This document shows positions 24,789-36,653 of a stretch of 64,000 nucleotides of DNA, in pieces. The position numbers were made by a program, and so were the translations under genes. The notes below the pieces were generated by a model that was not told the origin of the DNA, made no database searches, and was given only the letters and a program-made list of their open reading frames with translations. Numbering within the stretch: position 1 is the first letter of the stretch; each line of letters starts with the position of its first letter. The stretch is from Chimonanthus salicifolius (lineage: Eukaryota > Streptophyta > Magnoliopsida > Laurales > Calycanthaceae): the NCBI GenBank assembly GCA_013350335.1, contig CM023539.1:68325631-68389630 (forward strand), given 5' to 3'.

Positions 24789-25134
24789 GGGTGTACATCT
24801 TAACAAAAATAGTCTTTTAAGAGACACGAATTTTTTAGACTTTCTACTTTACCTCCATCGGTTCATTCATAAATTAGACACTTTCAGAAATCAATACACC
24901 GATCGGATCACTTTCCAGTGAATCGGTGCACCAATTAGACTCTTTCAGATCTCAAGAAATTGGTGCACCGATTGCACCAATTTCCTCAAATTTTTATTTT
25001 CCAGTGCACCGATTCACTAGAAAGTGAATTGATTTTTTTTTTTTAATTTTTCTGTACGGATGGATAGGGATAAAATGAGAACTTTACTAAAATTCGTGTA
25101 TGCTAAAAGAGTTTTCAATGTTAGGATGGCCACC
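24789..25134. mobile_element. MITE upstream of TPS-A
   Basis: About 346 bp. Ends GGGTGTACATCTTAACA and (reverse of the right end) GGTGGCCATCCTAACA, flanked by TTAA on both sides. The interior has repeated AATCGGTGCACC / GGTGCACCGATT dyads. It lies about 1.2 kb upstream of the TPS start and is present in both copies. Confidence 0.7.
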
Positions 25135-25282
25135 TTAATTTAATTAAAAATAATATCACAAATGTAGATATTTGTTTAGATAGAAAGATTTTTTTTTTAA
25201 AATAATAACTGCATCAACAGATACAAAGCACCATAGCTATAAATACAAAAGCACAATCAAAAGAAAAAAAAATACATTAGTC

Positions 25283-25672
25283 TTAAATATGTGGAATAAT
25301 TGCATAAAAAACAAATAAAATAAAAGAAAAAGTGGGAAAATGAGGAAAAAAGTGAGCTGATTGTAATAATAAAGTTTGAAATTGACGTTCATGTAAAATA
25401 TCACAGAAATTTGTTTTGTTGTCCTCAACTAAGGAGAGACTTGTGATTTTTATGTATAGAGAGTTGAGGTGTGTTAATTCTCTAAGGGTCCTATCTTTCC
25501 TTTTCAACTTTGAATGAGTGAAGTTCAAGTCCTTTACCGTAGTTAGGTAGGAGAGAAGGAGGTTTTCATGGCCATTGGTGATCAACCCAAACTTTCTACC
25601 AACCTCTACGATTCTTTGATCAACCCATTTAGAAGTTAATGAATCAATCACATGGGCCACGGATTCTACCAT
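25283..25672 (-). CDS. Unrecognised 129-codon open frame, copy A
   Basis: I do not recognise a family. The protein starts MVESVAHVIDSLTSKWVDQR and has a polar, coding-like first 80 residues, then a Phe-rich low-complexity tail that may be noncoding. Copy B has an 18-bp deletion that removes exactly six codons and keeps the frame. A possible splice donor (GTAAAG) follows ...LLSYLTT, so this could be a first exon on the strand opposite to TPS. It may equally be chance. Confidence 0.3.
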   Translation of the reverse strand: MVESVAHVIDSLTSKWVDQRIVEVGRKFGLITNGHENLLLSYLTTVKDLNFTHSKLKRKDRTLRELTHLNSLYIKITSLSLVEDNKTNFCDILHERQFQTLLLQSAHFFPHFPTFSFILFVFYAIIPHI

Positions 25673-26163
25673 GAGCTTCTAAGGAGCTAGAAGCTAGAGG
25701 AATGTAAAGACCCAAACAAATGTCAGCCCCCTATGGCAATGGCAGCAGAGGAAGCTTGAGCGAGTTGACCGAGAATGTATTTGTTGTATATAGACATGAC
25801 AAAAAATTAAAAAATATATGATGTTTTATGAAAAAATTACATATTCAATAATTACATAATTAGCTGCATTTTCTATAAAAACATTAGAATTTTTTAAATA
25901 AAATATAAAAGAAATACTGTGGAGAGAGAAACTATTCAGCTAAGATCTCAGTTTGACCGAATTTTTTACCAAGATTCATTCAAAATCAATTTCAACTTTG
26001 AAAATAAGGCTCTCCCATCAGAGTCCCACTAATCCAAAAGGGGTGACTGAGAGGTCTGAGGCTCCATTATAATGTCAACAAAATACACACATCACTTTGA
26101 CTTTCATCTAATCTCATTTATTTTACAACTGAGTCATCCATCCATACTTTCACCCGACGTCAC

Positions 26164-26214
26164 ATGTGGTTCATATCTTTATTTGTCGTATGTGGTTCAT
26201 ATCATTATTTAAGG
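26164..26214 (+). promoter_or_regulatory. Candidate core promoter of TPS-A
   Basis: A near-exact 20-bp direct repeat (ATGTGGTTCATATC plus TTATTT) occurs at 26,164 and 26,190. The second copy runs into ATTATTTAAGG (26,204-26,214), a TATA-like box about 95 bp before the ATG. The same sequence stands before TPS-B at about 60,001-60,050. Confidence 0.5.
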
Positions 26215-26308
26215 ACTCCTATCTGCTGCAACCTTTCTTACAAAAGAAATCTGTGAGTCTAGTCATTGGCTCTCCCAAAAGCATTGGAAATCGTTTTCTT
26301 TCTCTGAG

Positions 26309-29300
26309 ATGGCCTTCTCCAGCAGGTTTTCAGCTTCACCCAATTTCCCAATCAACCTAAAAAAGAATCAAAACCATGGAAACAGAAGAATCACAGCCCC
26401 TCACATATCTATTGGCCATCACCAAAGCATCACCCAAGACCAAGACTTGGTATCTTCTTCTTCCTTTTCTTTACTGTTTCCATTCTTTCTATCCTTCCCA
26501 TATATATTTTTTTTTTCTTCTATTGGTTTCGATGTAAAACTTGATTGTTTCTCATGCTGGGTTATTCAAGTTTTGCCGATTGCAAGGCTGATACTATTGT
26601 CATTTTCTGTAGGATGGCCTGAGCATCAAACACATGGCCAAAGTTAATGAAGTGAGATCCATAATTCGACAGATCGAAGACCCATTGGAGCGATTGGTTA
26701 TCGTCGATCACATTCAACGGCTAGGAATCGATCACCATTTTGAGGAAGCAATTGAATCATGTTTAAGCTATGAGTATACGAACCGCTGCAATGGAAGTCA
26801 TGGCAGCAACGATGGCATATACGACGTTGCGCTTGGGTTTCGACTCTTAAGGGAGCATGGGTACTATGTATCCCCAGGTGGGTGAATATTAACAATAGTT
26901 TAAAAATTCAAAAAAAAAAAAAACCTTAAATAAGATAATTCAATTGAACTCGATAAGATTTTGAGTCGAGTGAATAAGAAAGTAATTATAAGATTTTGCT
27001 ACTAACTATTTAGTGTTTAACAGATGTATTTAACAACTTCAAAGATAAGAATGGAGGATTTAGACAAGCATTGAGTAATGATATGAAGGGAATGATGGGT
27101 TTATATGAAGCTTCAAAGCTTGCAACTGAAGGAGAAGAAATCCTTGATGAAGCCAATGAATTTGCTAGCAGGAGTCTCGATGCTTCAATGGAGTATATAG
27201 AAAAGGACCAAGCAAGACTAGTTAGGCATACCTTGGACCATCCTTTCCACATGAGCTTGCCAAGGTTCAACATCAAGCACTACATAAAAAATCTAAAAGG
27301 AAATGACAGGAAGACAAGAGCATTGCAAGAGTTGGCAAAATTGGATTTCAACATTGTTCAATCCATGCATCAAAGTGAAGTCCAAGCTGTCTCCAAGTAC
27401 GTTCGCTTAAGTATCATTCTATTTCCAAAAAAAAAAAAAATGTTTGTAGTGAGTTCATATTTCTCATTTGACATGTCAGGTGGAGGAGAGAGTTGGGTTT
27501 ATCACAAGAATTGGCGTTTGCGAGGGATCAACCATCAAAATGGTTCATGTGGCCTCTTGCAATCCTATCCAATCCTCAATTCTCAAAGTACAGGATTGAG
27601 CTCACAAAACCCATTTCCCTCATCTACATAATTGATGATATCTTTGACCTTTATGGGACGCGAGATGAGCTAGTCCTATTTACTGAAGCAATCAAAAGGT
27701 AAGAAATTAATAATTGTTGGGGCAGCGAACGTGTCTCACATTCATTGTGAAGGGAGAGATTTAGGGACTAGTCTTTTGGGTTGGATACTCAGTCTTAACA
27801 AGTGATATCAGAGTCATATATCCAAGCTAACAACTCAGGAGATCTCTTAACAGGACGGGACGGCTGACGACACTATATCCGTCGGAGAGCCTTGTTTGAA
27901 AGAAGGATTGTAGAACGAGTCCCTCGTTGATTGTGAAGGGGAAGATTTAAAGACTTATAAATGACTTGGATCACTCTACTTTATAGACTAGTCTTTTGGG
28001 CTAGATATAGTCCTAACAATCTAACAATCTGCTTAGAGTAATATCTATGGCATAGTATTTGATACTAAATTTCACTTGTTTTCAGATGGGATGCTTCCGA
28101 CATCGATCAGCTTCCTGACTATATGAAGATATGCTTCATGGCTCTCTATAACATCACCAATGAGATTGCTTACATCGTCCTCAGGGAGCATGGATGGAAC
28201 CCAATAAACTCCTTGAGGAAAACGGTATGCATCCACACACTCACATTAAATTTCATGTTGGCATGTTCTTGAGCTTCAACCTGTTATAAATTAAATTTCA
28301 TGAATAGACTTAATTTCATCCATGAGTCTAATATAATTATATATTTGTTTTTCTTTGTAAATTTCAGTGGACAACTCTCTGCAATGCATTCCTTGTAGAA
28401 TCAGAATGGTTTGTTGCAGGGCATTTGCCAAAGGCTGATGAGTACTTGAGAAATGGAATAATTAGCTCAGGAATCCATGTGGTAATGGACCATATCTTCT
28501 TCTTTCTTGGCCATGGAATCACAGACAAGAGTATACATCATTTGGACACCAATCCAGGACTAATATCTTCTCCCGCAACAATTCTAAGGCTGTGGGATGA
28601 CTTGGGAAGTGCAAAGGTGAGAACATACGTCCCCACTCACACATAATAATTAGAGTTGGATGGTCTATAATTAAGACAGCAAAGTTACCCTCACGTGGCA
28701 CCAATTATTAATGAACTTTTTTTTTTTTCTATTTCATTTTATTTACAATTGATCATTATTTTTGTTAATTTTATGCATTTTAGTTAGTCAAGAGTTAGAA
28801 TCATTTTTAACAATTTAATAATGTAAATGATTTTTTTATTATTATAGTAAGTTAATGACTCAATTAATTTAGAATGAGAAGAGGTTATACCGATCTACAC
28901 GTTTTTTTGCAAGTTTGAGTCTTTCAAACCCAAGAAGAAAAAGAGATTCCGTATTTGACAGTGATGTAATGAAATAAAAATCATTTGCAGCCATTTTTAA
29001 AGCTTTAAAATAGTGAAACTGTCAAGTGTCAACCACACTTTTAGGTATGAAAGTAAATCCTTTATATTTTTTTAATATGTGATGCAGTACAGATATCGAC
29101 CCAAAATTAAAATCTTGATCGAATTGAAGGAATTGCTAATTTTATTTTAATTTATTTTCTTATCTGTGCAATTGATTTATTAGAGTAATTTTTTTTTCTT
29201 ATTTTCATTTATATTTTACTTCTTAATTAGTTTTAAGATTTTTTTTCCTTATAAAAACACTTTTGAATATCGTAATTACCGATTGATTAATGAAAATTTA

Positions 29301-31959
29301 AGATTTCATTTTCTTTTCTTTTCTTTTCTGCCCTACTCCCAAACAAAGGGCGAACCGACCTTGCTTTCCTTGTGTCTTCTTCTCCTTTTCTTAATGTTGG
29401 CTACACCATCTTTGACTCCGTCCTCTGACCACTCACCCCATTGCCACATTCCTTCCTCCACTTGGGTCCACTTTGACTAGGTTGACCCACTCATACCCAT
29501 TTTCATTGACCGGTCCCATTATTTTTATTCGTTGCGTCAATATGTGGCCACCCAACAAATCTTGGCTGAATTAATTAAAGCATTTTTTTATTTTATTTTT
29601 TAATTTGAGTAGTTTAAATTATTTTTGGCTGTCCATTTAGACACCAAGGAAATTTGTCACCAGGCACCAGTTTTCAGATTTTGAGGGGAAATTACCGTTT
29701 TGCCCTTCCGCTAAAAATCGTTCGAAGGATTTTATAGACCATTTTCGAGATCCTTCGAAGGATACCTTGAAATCTTATTTTTGAGATCCTTCGAAGGATC
29801 CTTCGAAAGATCCCTTGATTCTAATCGTTCGAAGGGTCCTTCGAACGATCAGCCACATTTCAAATAAATCATTCGAATTCATCCTTCGAATGAATTGCTA
29901 CAGTAATATTCAATTTAAATTTTATTTAAAACTTTAAAGTTATTTTTTAAGCACTATGTATTTCCAAAATTTTTCAAATTGAATATCCAGACTAATTACG
30001 ATAACATGATAAAAATACTTTAATACTTTAAGGTCTTTTGACACTTCTAAATGCTTAAAATACAGTATTTTACAAATAAGGGTATCCCTAGGCTCTGCCG
30101 AAAACACATTTGGAAGTGTCAAAAGACCTTGAAGTCTTAAAGTATTTTTAATTAGTCCGGATATTCAATTTTAGAAATACACAGTGCTTGAAAAATAACT
30201 GTGTATGTTTTAAAGAATATTTCCTCAAGCACTATATATTTCTAAAATTTCTCAAATTGAATATCCGGACTAATTACAATAACCTGATAAAAATACTTTA
30301 AGACTTCAAGGTCTTTTGACACTCCTAAATATTTAAAACACATATTTTACAAATAAGGGTATCCCTAGGGTGTGACGAAAACACATTTATAAGTGTCAAA
30401 AGACCTTGAAGTGTTAAACTATTTTTATCAGGTTATCGTAATTAGTCCGGATATTCAATTTGAGAAATTTTGGAAATACACAGTGCTTAAAAAATAACTT
30501 TAAAGTTTTAAAGGAGATTTTATTATTTAATACACTATGCACATTATTTTTTAAGCACTGTGTATTTCCAAAATTTCTCAAATTGAATATCCGGACTAAT
30601 TACGATAACCTGATAAAAATACTTTAAAACTTTAAGGTCTTTTGACACTTCTAAATGTGTTTTCATCACACCCTAGGGATACCCTTGTTTGTAAAATACT
30701 GTGTTTTAAATATTTAGGAGTGTCAAAAGACCTTGAAGTCTTAAAGTATTTTTATCAGATTATCGTAATTAGTCTGGATATTTAATTTTAGAAATTTTGA
30801 AAATACACAGTGCTTAAAAAATAACTTTAAAATTTTAAAAGACATTTTACTATTTAAATTTTTTTTAACTGATGTTACTGTAGCTACAACATTTCATTCG
30901 AAGGATCTTATGATCCATCTAACAATTCGACTGTATAGTGAATCGTTCGAAGGAACGGAAAAATCAACTGAAATATCCTTCGAACGATTCGATTGTGCAG
31001 TGAATCGTTCGAAGGAATGGAAAAATCAACTGAAAAATCCTTCGAACGATTCGACTGTGCAGTGAATCATTTGAAGGAATTGAAAAATCGTCCGAAGGAT
31101 AAAACGTGGGAGGGCAAAATGGTAATTTCCCCTCAAAATTCAAAAACTGGTGTCTAGTGACAAAAAAGCCTAGTGTCTAAATGGGCGGCCTTATTTTTAA
31201 CCTATAAACTTTATGACTTTCAAATATATGACTTGATTGTTCCAATTAAAGTGATTTCTTATCAATCTCATAATTAAAAAAGATATTTTCACTTAATCCA
31301 TCATCATCCCGTTTGATATGTCCCATACCTTAGTGTGAAGACTAATATCATTCACACTAGTGTGAATGTAATCTTCTTTTTCAAGATAATTCATATAAAT
31401 GACTCATTTGAGTCATGTTAATATATTTGCCTTAAAAAATAAATATTCTTCTTTTAGTAAAATAGATTTGAAATGGGTGAAAGAGAAAGGAAAAAAAGGT
31501 AAGGGTGAAAAATTCGACAGATACATATTGTATTAGTTGATACGTATAACTTTAAATATGTTGATACGTATTGCATAGTATTGACTATTTTTCAACCACT
31601 TTTTTTTTTAACTAAATATTATGAATTCTAACAAAAATATACTCACATTTTTATTTTTTAATGATTTGTAGGATGAGAAACAAGAAGGATATGATGGATC
31701 ATACATAAACTGCTACATGAAAGAGCACGACATCTCCTCTCTTGAAGCTACTGGACATGTACAACAAATGATCACTCATGCATGGAAGAAACTCAATGAA
31801 GAATGTCTTACACCCTATCCATTCTCTCCATCTTTTGCAAAGGCCTCTCTAAACTCAACAAGAATGGTTAAAACCATGTACAATTACGATGATAATCACT
31901 TGCTTCCATCCCTTGAAGAGCAAATCAACTCATTGCTGAAAGAAAGCATCCCTCTTTAA
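26309..31959 (+). CDS. Terpene synthase, TPS-g type (linalool/nerolidol synthase-like), TPS-A
   Basis: Seven exons: 26309-26449, 26613-26877, 27024-27396, 27480-27698, 28086-28224, 28368-28616 and 31672-31959. All introns are GT-AG and the total is 557 residues, normal for the family. Class I terpene synthases ionise geranyl or farnesyl diphosphate through Mg2+ bound by two motifs; here these are DDIFD (312-316) and DDLGSAKDE (456-464). R26R27 are present but position 36 is Gly, so the RRX8W motif is missing. That, with lines such as [13 protein letters not shown] and [12 protein letters not shown], places it in TPS-g, whose members make acyclic alcohols. Residues 1-45 are Ser/Asn-rich and could be a short plastid transit peptide, so mono- versus sesquiterpene product is open. 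Oddities: W262 of the usual KWWRELG is Arg (AGG), and intron 6 is 3.05 kb because of a foldback element. AATAAA follows at about 31,972. Confidence 0.94.
27715..28018 (+). mobile_element. TRIM-like element in TPS-A intron 4
   Basis: Two short related LTRs (27,715-27,800 from TGTTGGGGCAGCG to CAGTCTTAACA; 27,893-28,018 from TGTTTGAAAGAAGG to ATAGTCCTAACA). Between them lie an initiator-Met-like primer site (TGATATCAGAG at 27,803) and a ~90-bp interior. No coding capacity. No exact target duplication was found, and the LTRs differ in length, so it is an old copy. It is present in both TPS copies. Confidence 0.75.
28617..29626 (+). other. TPS-A intron 6, proximal part
   Basis: AT-rich intron sequence shared with TPS-B up to 29,499, then unique. 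CT-rich sequence lies at 29,310-29,400. No gene seen. Confidence 0.5.
29627..31190. mobile_element. Nested foldback element I (in TPS-A intron 6)
   Basis: 1,564 bp with exact 8-bp target duplication TTATTTTT (29,619-29,626 and 31,191-31,198). Terminal inverted repeats are GGCTGTCCATTTAGACACC against GGCCGCCCATTTAGACACT. Inside are GGGGAAATTACCGTTTTGCCC-like and ATCCTTCGAAGGATC-rich arms. The core has three tandem ~270-bp hairpin units (about 29,939-30,200, 30,222-30,500 and 30,543-30,826), each with ~120-bp arms starting CACTGTGTATTTCC. The unit loops hold AAATAAGGGTATCCCTAGG; units 1-2 carry it forward and unit 3 reversed. Non-coding. The 8-bp duplication suggests mobilisation by a hAT transposase. 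Confidence 0.9.
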
Positions 31960-32153
31960 GCAACCAAATCCTAATAAAAGAATAAACCCAAGTTTCCATA
32001 CTTCCCAAGAGATTTCCTATGTGGATGAAATGACAAAAAAAATATATGATTTCATAAATATCACCTTTCTTTCGTAATTTCTTTGGGTGTTAAGTATGAA
32101 ATTTTGATGTATACTAGTTACAGATTCTACTTATTAGGACGCATATATGTGAC
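31960..32153 (+). other. TPS-A 3' UTR region
   Basis: Poly(A)-type signals AATAAAAGAATAAA start at about 31,972, just after the stop codon. Nothing else seen before the MITE at 32,154. Confidence 0.6.
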
Positions 32154-32478
32154 CTGGGCTGCAACTCCAGTCGGACATTGGTGTGACCCGCATGACCCGA
32201 CCCTAGAAATCATGCGGGTCGGGTCAAGAATTTTGGGTCAGTGGGTCAGGTCGGGTTGAGGCTTTTACAAGTTAACCCGACCCGACCAGGCTAAAATGGG
32301 TTCAAAATGCTGGTCGGGTCAGAATTCGGGTTAATTCGGGTCGGGTCGGATCGGGTCTGGTTGAGAATTCGGGTCAAGTCGGGTCGGGTTCCATATATAT
32401 ATATATATATATATATATCAACTCGAATCGGGTTGGGTGTTAAGGAATCCTATCCGCCCAACCCGAGTTACAACCCTA
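32154..32478. mobile_element. GGGTCGGG-rich hAT-type MITE
   Basis: 325 bp. The right end reversed reads TAGGGTTGTAACTCGGGTT and the left end CTGGGCTGCAACTCCAG. Flanks TATGTGAC and TGTGTGAC match at 7 of 8 positions. The interior is GGGTCGGGTCGG-type sequence and an (AT)n run at about 32,393-32,418. Confidence 0.75.
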
Positions 32479-32690
32479 TGTGTGACATTTCAATTGCCAC
32501 CAAACAATTAACTTGGCTAAAGATGTGAGAAATACATGGTATGCATTTTTTTTAAAAATAAAACCACTATCATTTCCTTAATTGTTATAAATATGGTTAA
32601 TCATTCATGCACCATGAGTTTTTACCATGATGTACCACCTTTAAAAGGAAATGATCATTTTACTATTACTTTTCTTCTTCTCTCTCTTCT

Positions 32691-35167
32691 CATGACCGGC
32701 CCTAGGTATAGGCCGCGTAGATGCGAGTGAATGAAGAGCGTATAGATGCGAGTGATAATGAAAATAAAAATAAGAATGAAGAAGATGAAAATTTCAACGA
32801 ACATGTTTCTTTAAACATTTATGATCTGGGTAATTGGAAAAATATTGACAAAAATTTGAGAGACATATTGGTAAAAAGAAGTCCCATGAGAGATGATGAT
32901 ATTAACTTTCCTAAATATTCGACCAATAGACATTTTTCTATTACACAATATATTCGAAATTTACCAAATGGAGAAAATTTTGATAGAATAGGACTAGTGT
33001 ACTCAATTGTTTTAGATAAAATATTTTGTTTTTGCTGTAAGTTGTTTAATTAAGATGGAATCAAAACTCAATTGGCAAATGAAGGAATTAATAACTGGAA
33101 AAATCTTAGTTGTAGACTTAAGAGCCATAAAACTAGTAATGACCATATTACTAACATGAGAAGAAGGACAGAATTGAAAATAAGATTGTAAAAAAAATGA
33201 AACAATTGATAAAATTAGGTAAAAACAAATTAATAAAGATAATGAACATTGGAGACAAGTATTACTAAAAATAATTGGTATTGTAAAAGCTCTTGCTAAA
33301 AACAATTTGGCATTTCGTGGATACAATGAAAAAATTTATGAAAAAAGTAATAGAAATTTTTTAACTTTTATTGAAATGATCACTGAATTTTACCCTATAA
33401 TGCAAGAACACATTTGACGTATTCAAGATAAAGAAGTTCATTACCACTATCTTCGTCATAAAATTCAAAATGAATTAATACTTTTGTTAGCGGGTAAGAT
33501 AAAGAGTGTAATAATTAAGAGGATCAAATAATCAAAATATTTTTCAATTATACTTGATTATACTCCAGATATAAGTCATGAAAAACAAATGTTTATCATG
33601 GTACGTTGTGTGGATATTTCAACAAGTCCAATAAAAGTAGAAGAGTTTTTCTTAAGATTTTTAAAGGTAGACGATACATCAGGACAATGCCTTTTTAATG
33701 AACTTATAGATGTTTTAAAAACTCTTGAACTTAATATTGATTATATGAAGGGAGAAGGATATGATAATGGTTCTAATATGAAAGGAAAACATAAAGAAGT
33801 ACAAAATACGGTACTACAAATAAATCCTACAGCATTTTATACGCCTTGTGGTTGTCATAGTTTTAACTTAACACTTTGTGATATGGTAAATTCTTATTCT
33901 CAAGGTAAAATATTTTTTGGAATTGTACAACGTATATATAATGTATTTTCATCTTATATAAAGCGGTGGACGGTTTTTAAAAATTATGTTAAAGGTATCA
34001 CACTTAAACCATTATTACAAACACGTTAGGAAAGTCACATTGAAAGTATAAAAGTAATTAGATTCCAAACTCCACAAATTAGAAATGCATTAATTGACTT
34101 AGCGAACACTCATGAAAATCCGAAGACGAAAAGTGATACTGAAGACTTAGCAGCATTAAAAATTGAAAGTTTTGAATTCTTATTTGGCATGGTTATTTGA
34201 TATAATATATTGTTTGCAGTTAATACCACTAGTAAAATTTTAAAAGCAAAACATATGAATATTAAAAGTGCTTTAAATTCTTTAAAAGGTCTCATTTCTT
34301 TTTTTGAAACTTAAAGAGAAAGTGGATTTGAATCTACCATGATTGATGCTAAAGAAATTACTAGAAAAATGGAAATTGAACCTATATTCCATGAAAAACG
34401 TATTATTTGTAGAAAAAAAACATTTTGATGAGAATGCTAGTGACGAGATAACACAATTACCTAAAGAGTCTTTTAGAGTTAATTACTTCTTACATATAAT
34501 TGATCAAACTCTTATGTCACTTAAGACTAGATTTGAACAATTTCAAATATATGAAAATACTTTTGGATTTTTGTTTGATTTGAAAAAGTTAAATTCTTTA
34601 GATAATAATAGTTTGAAGAGTTCGTCTAATAAGCTTAAAGATTTTCTAAGACATGACATGATTTCTGATATTGATGAAAGTGATTTATATTCAGAATTAA
34701 AAATTTTGAAAGATAGAATACTAAAAGAAGTAAAAGAATCAATTGAAGTGTTAAATTATATAAAACTAATGAATTGTTATTATCTAAATGTATGGATTGC
34801 TTATACAATAATGTTAACTATACCAGTAACAGTTGCCTCTATAGAAAGAAGTTTTTCAAAGTTAAAATTGATAAAATCTTATTTTCGGTCTATAATGTTA
34901 GAAAAAAGATTAAATGAATTAACTATCTTATCTATTCAAAAAGATATATTAAAACAACTTAAATATAGTAATTTAATTAGTAATTTTGCATCTCAATATT
35001 CAAAAAGAATAAAGTTTAAATAATATTGTATTATATATTTGATTATGATATTTTATTTTAGATGTTTTACATTTTATTTAAAAAAAATATAATATTTTTT
35101 TTTAAAGTAATAAAGGTTCCATCTCAAAAATTCATTTGAAAGCCCTGAAATCTGATTGCGGACCCTG
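32691..35167 (+). pseudogene. hAT transposase relic (TTF-finger / DUF4371 type)
   Basis: The transposase is spread over three frames. It reads DDDINFPKYSTNRHFSITQY and FCFCCKLFN near 32,900-33,050 (TTF-type zinc-finger start). Next come NKDNEHWRQVLLKIIGIVK and [13 protein letters not shown] near 33,235-33,570, then [17 protein letters not shown] near 33,835. It ends with PVTVASIERSFSKLKLIKSY near 34,820-34,870, the hAT C-terminal dimerisation region. Stops at 33,051, about 33,416, 33,528 and 34,027, plus frame changes, make it dead. Candidate ends are CATGACCGGCCCTAGG on the left and GCGGACCCTG on the right. No target duplication was found, so the element limits are approximate. It may be related to the source of the hAT-type MITEs here, but its ends do not obviously match theirs. 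Confidence 0.88.
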
Positions 35168-35347
35168 TGCACGTATCATTATCCATTAACAAACTGAAAG
35201 GATAGCTTCATTCTTACTTAAAATATGCATGATGTCCTGCCTTATCAATCACGGACGTCTCTTTAGTTTTGGCGTAGGTGGCACACTGAGGTAATTACTC
35301 TTGTTGACTTCGAAAGCCTCTTCATCATAAAAAGCAGAATAAAGTTG

Positions 35348-36645
35348 GGGTCCCCGTTTAGACATCCGAAAAATCTCTCTCTACACACATGTTTTCGGGT
35401 GGAGGTGGCTAATTACCATTTTACCCCTGCGTTTCCATTCGTTCGAACGAATTTCCAGTTCATTTCGCCATTCGTTTGAACTAATGGATACATGCCCCAT
35501 CTAATTTGATTCGTTCGAACTAATCCCTTTTATAAATCCATTCGTTCGAACGAATGAAACGGATGAACAGTAACGCGGGTTACTGTTCACCCGTCTGATT
35601 CATTTGAATGAATCAGCCTGATTCATTCGAATGAATATGAATTAGGCTGATTCAACTGATTCATTCGAATGAATCAATTTTTTTTAAAATTTCAAAGTTA
35701 TTTTTTAAGCACTGTGTATTTCCAAAATTTCTCAAATTAAATATCCGGACTAATTACGATAAACTAATGAAAATACTTTAAGACTTTAAGGTCTTTTGAC
35801 ACTCTTAAATATTTAAAACACAGTATTTTACAAATAAGGGTATCCGTAGGAGGTGCCGAAAACACATTTAGGAGTGTTAAAAGACCTTTAAGTCTTAAAG
35901 TATATTTATCAGGTTATCGTAATTAGTCTGGATATTTAATTTGAGAAATTTTGAAAATACAATGTGCTTAAAAAATAATGTGCATCGTGTATTAAATAAT
36001 AAAATCTCCTTTAAAACTTCAAAGTTATTTTTTAAGCACTGTGCATTTCCAAAATTTCTCAAATTAAATATCCGGACTAATTACGATAACCTGATAAATA
36101 TACTTTAAGACTTTAAGGTCTTTTAACACTCCTAAATGTGTTTTCGATACGCCCTAGGGATACCTTTATTTGTAAAATACTGTGTTTTAAATATTTAGGA
36201 GTGTCAAAAGACCTTGAAGTCTTAAAGTATTTTCATCAGGTTATCGTAATTAGTCCGAATATTCAATTTGAGAAATTTTGAAAATATACAGTGCTTAAAA
36301 AATAACTTTGAAATTTTTAAAAAAAATTGATTCATTCGAATGAATCAGTTGAATCAGCCTGATTCATATTCATTCGAATGAATCAGCCTGATTAATCAGA
36401 TGGGTGAACAGTAACCCGCGTTACTGTTCACCTGTTTCATTCTTTCGAACGACTGGATTTATAAAGGGGATTAGTTCGAACGAATCAAATTAGATGGGGC
36501 ATGTGTCCATTAGTTCGAAGGAATAGCGAAATGAACTGGGAATTCGTTCGACGAATGGAAATGCAGGCGCAAAATGGTAATTAGCCACCTCCATCTGAAA
36601 ATGAGTCTGTAGAGAGAGATTTTTCGGGTGTGTAAACGGGGACCC
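35348..36645. mobile_element. Nested foldback element II
   Basis: 1,298 bp with target duplication TAAAGTTG (35,340-35,347 and 36,646-36,653). Ends are GGGTCCCCGTTTAGACAT and, reversed, GGGTCCCCGTTTACACACC. The left and right halves are inverted copies over most of their length: ATTCGTTCGAACGAAT-rich arms, GAACAGTAACGCGGGTTAC and GATTCATTCGAATGAATC dyads. The core holds two ~280-bp hairpin units (35,698-35,978 and 36,024-36,307) with opposite loop orientation. The hairpin core is the same one as in element I, although the outer ends differ. Non-coding. Confidence 0.9.
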
Positions 36646-36653
36646 TAAAGTTG

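Larger units (their letters stand above)
11761..29499 (+). repeat. Segmental duplication, copy A
   Basis: This 17.7-kb block is collinear with 40,381-63,334. The left edge is sharp: the copies share AGAAATAAAAAAATG onward but nothing upstream. The right edge is inside TPS intron 6, after CTCATACCCA. The copies are close enough that the 547-bp PCFS exon differs at only 3 bases by eye. Both contain the same MITEs, LTR fragment, minisatellite, PCFS exons and TPS exons 1-6, so those insertions predate the duplication. Confidence 0.96.

Noticed and set aside
33012..33326. 104-codon minus open frame across the hAT relic
   Set aside because: Antisense shadow of the transposase, whose plus-strand reading is clearly homologous to hAT proteins.
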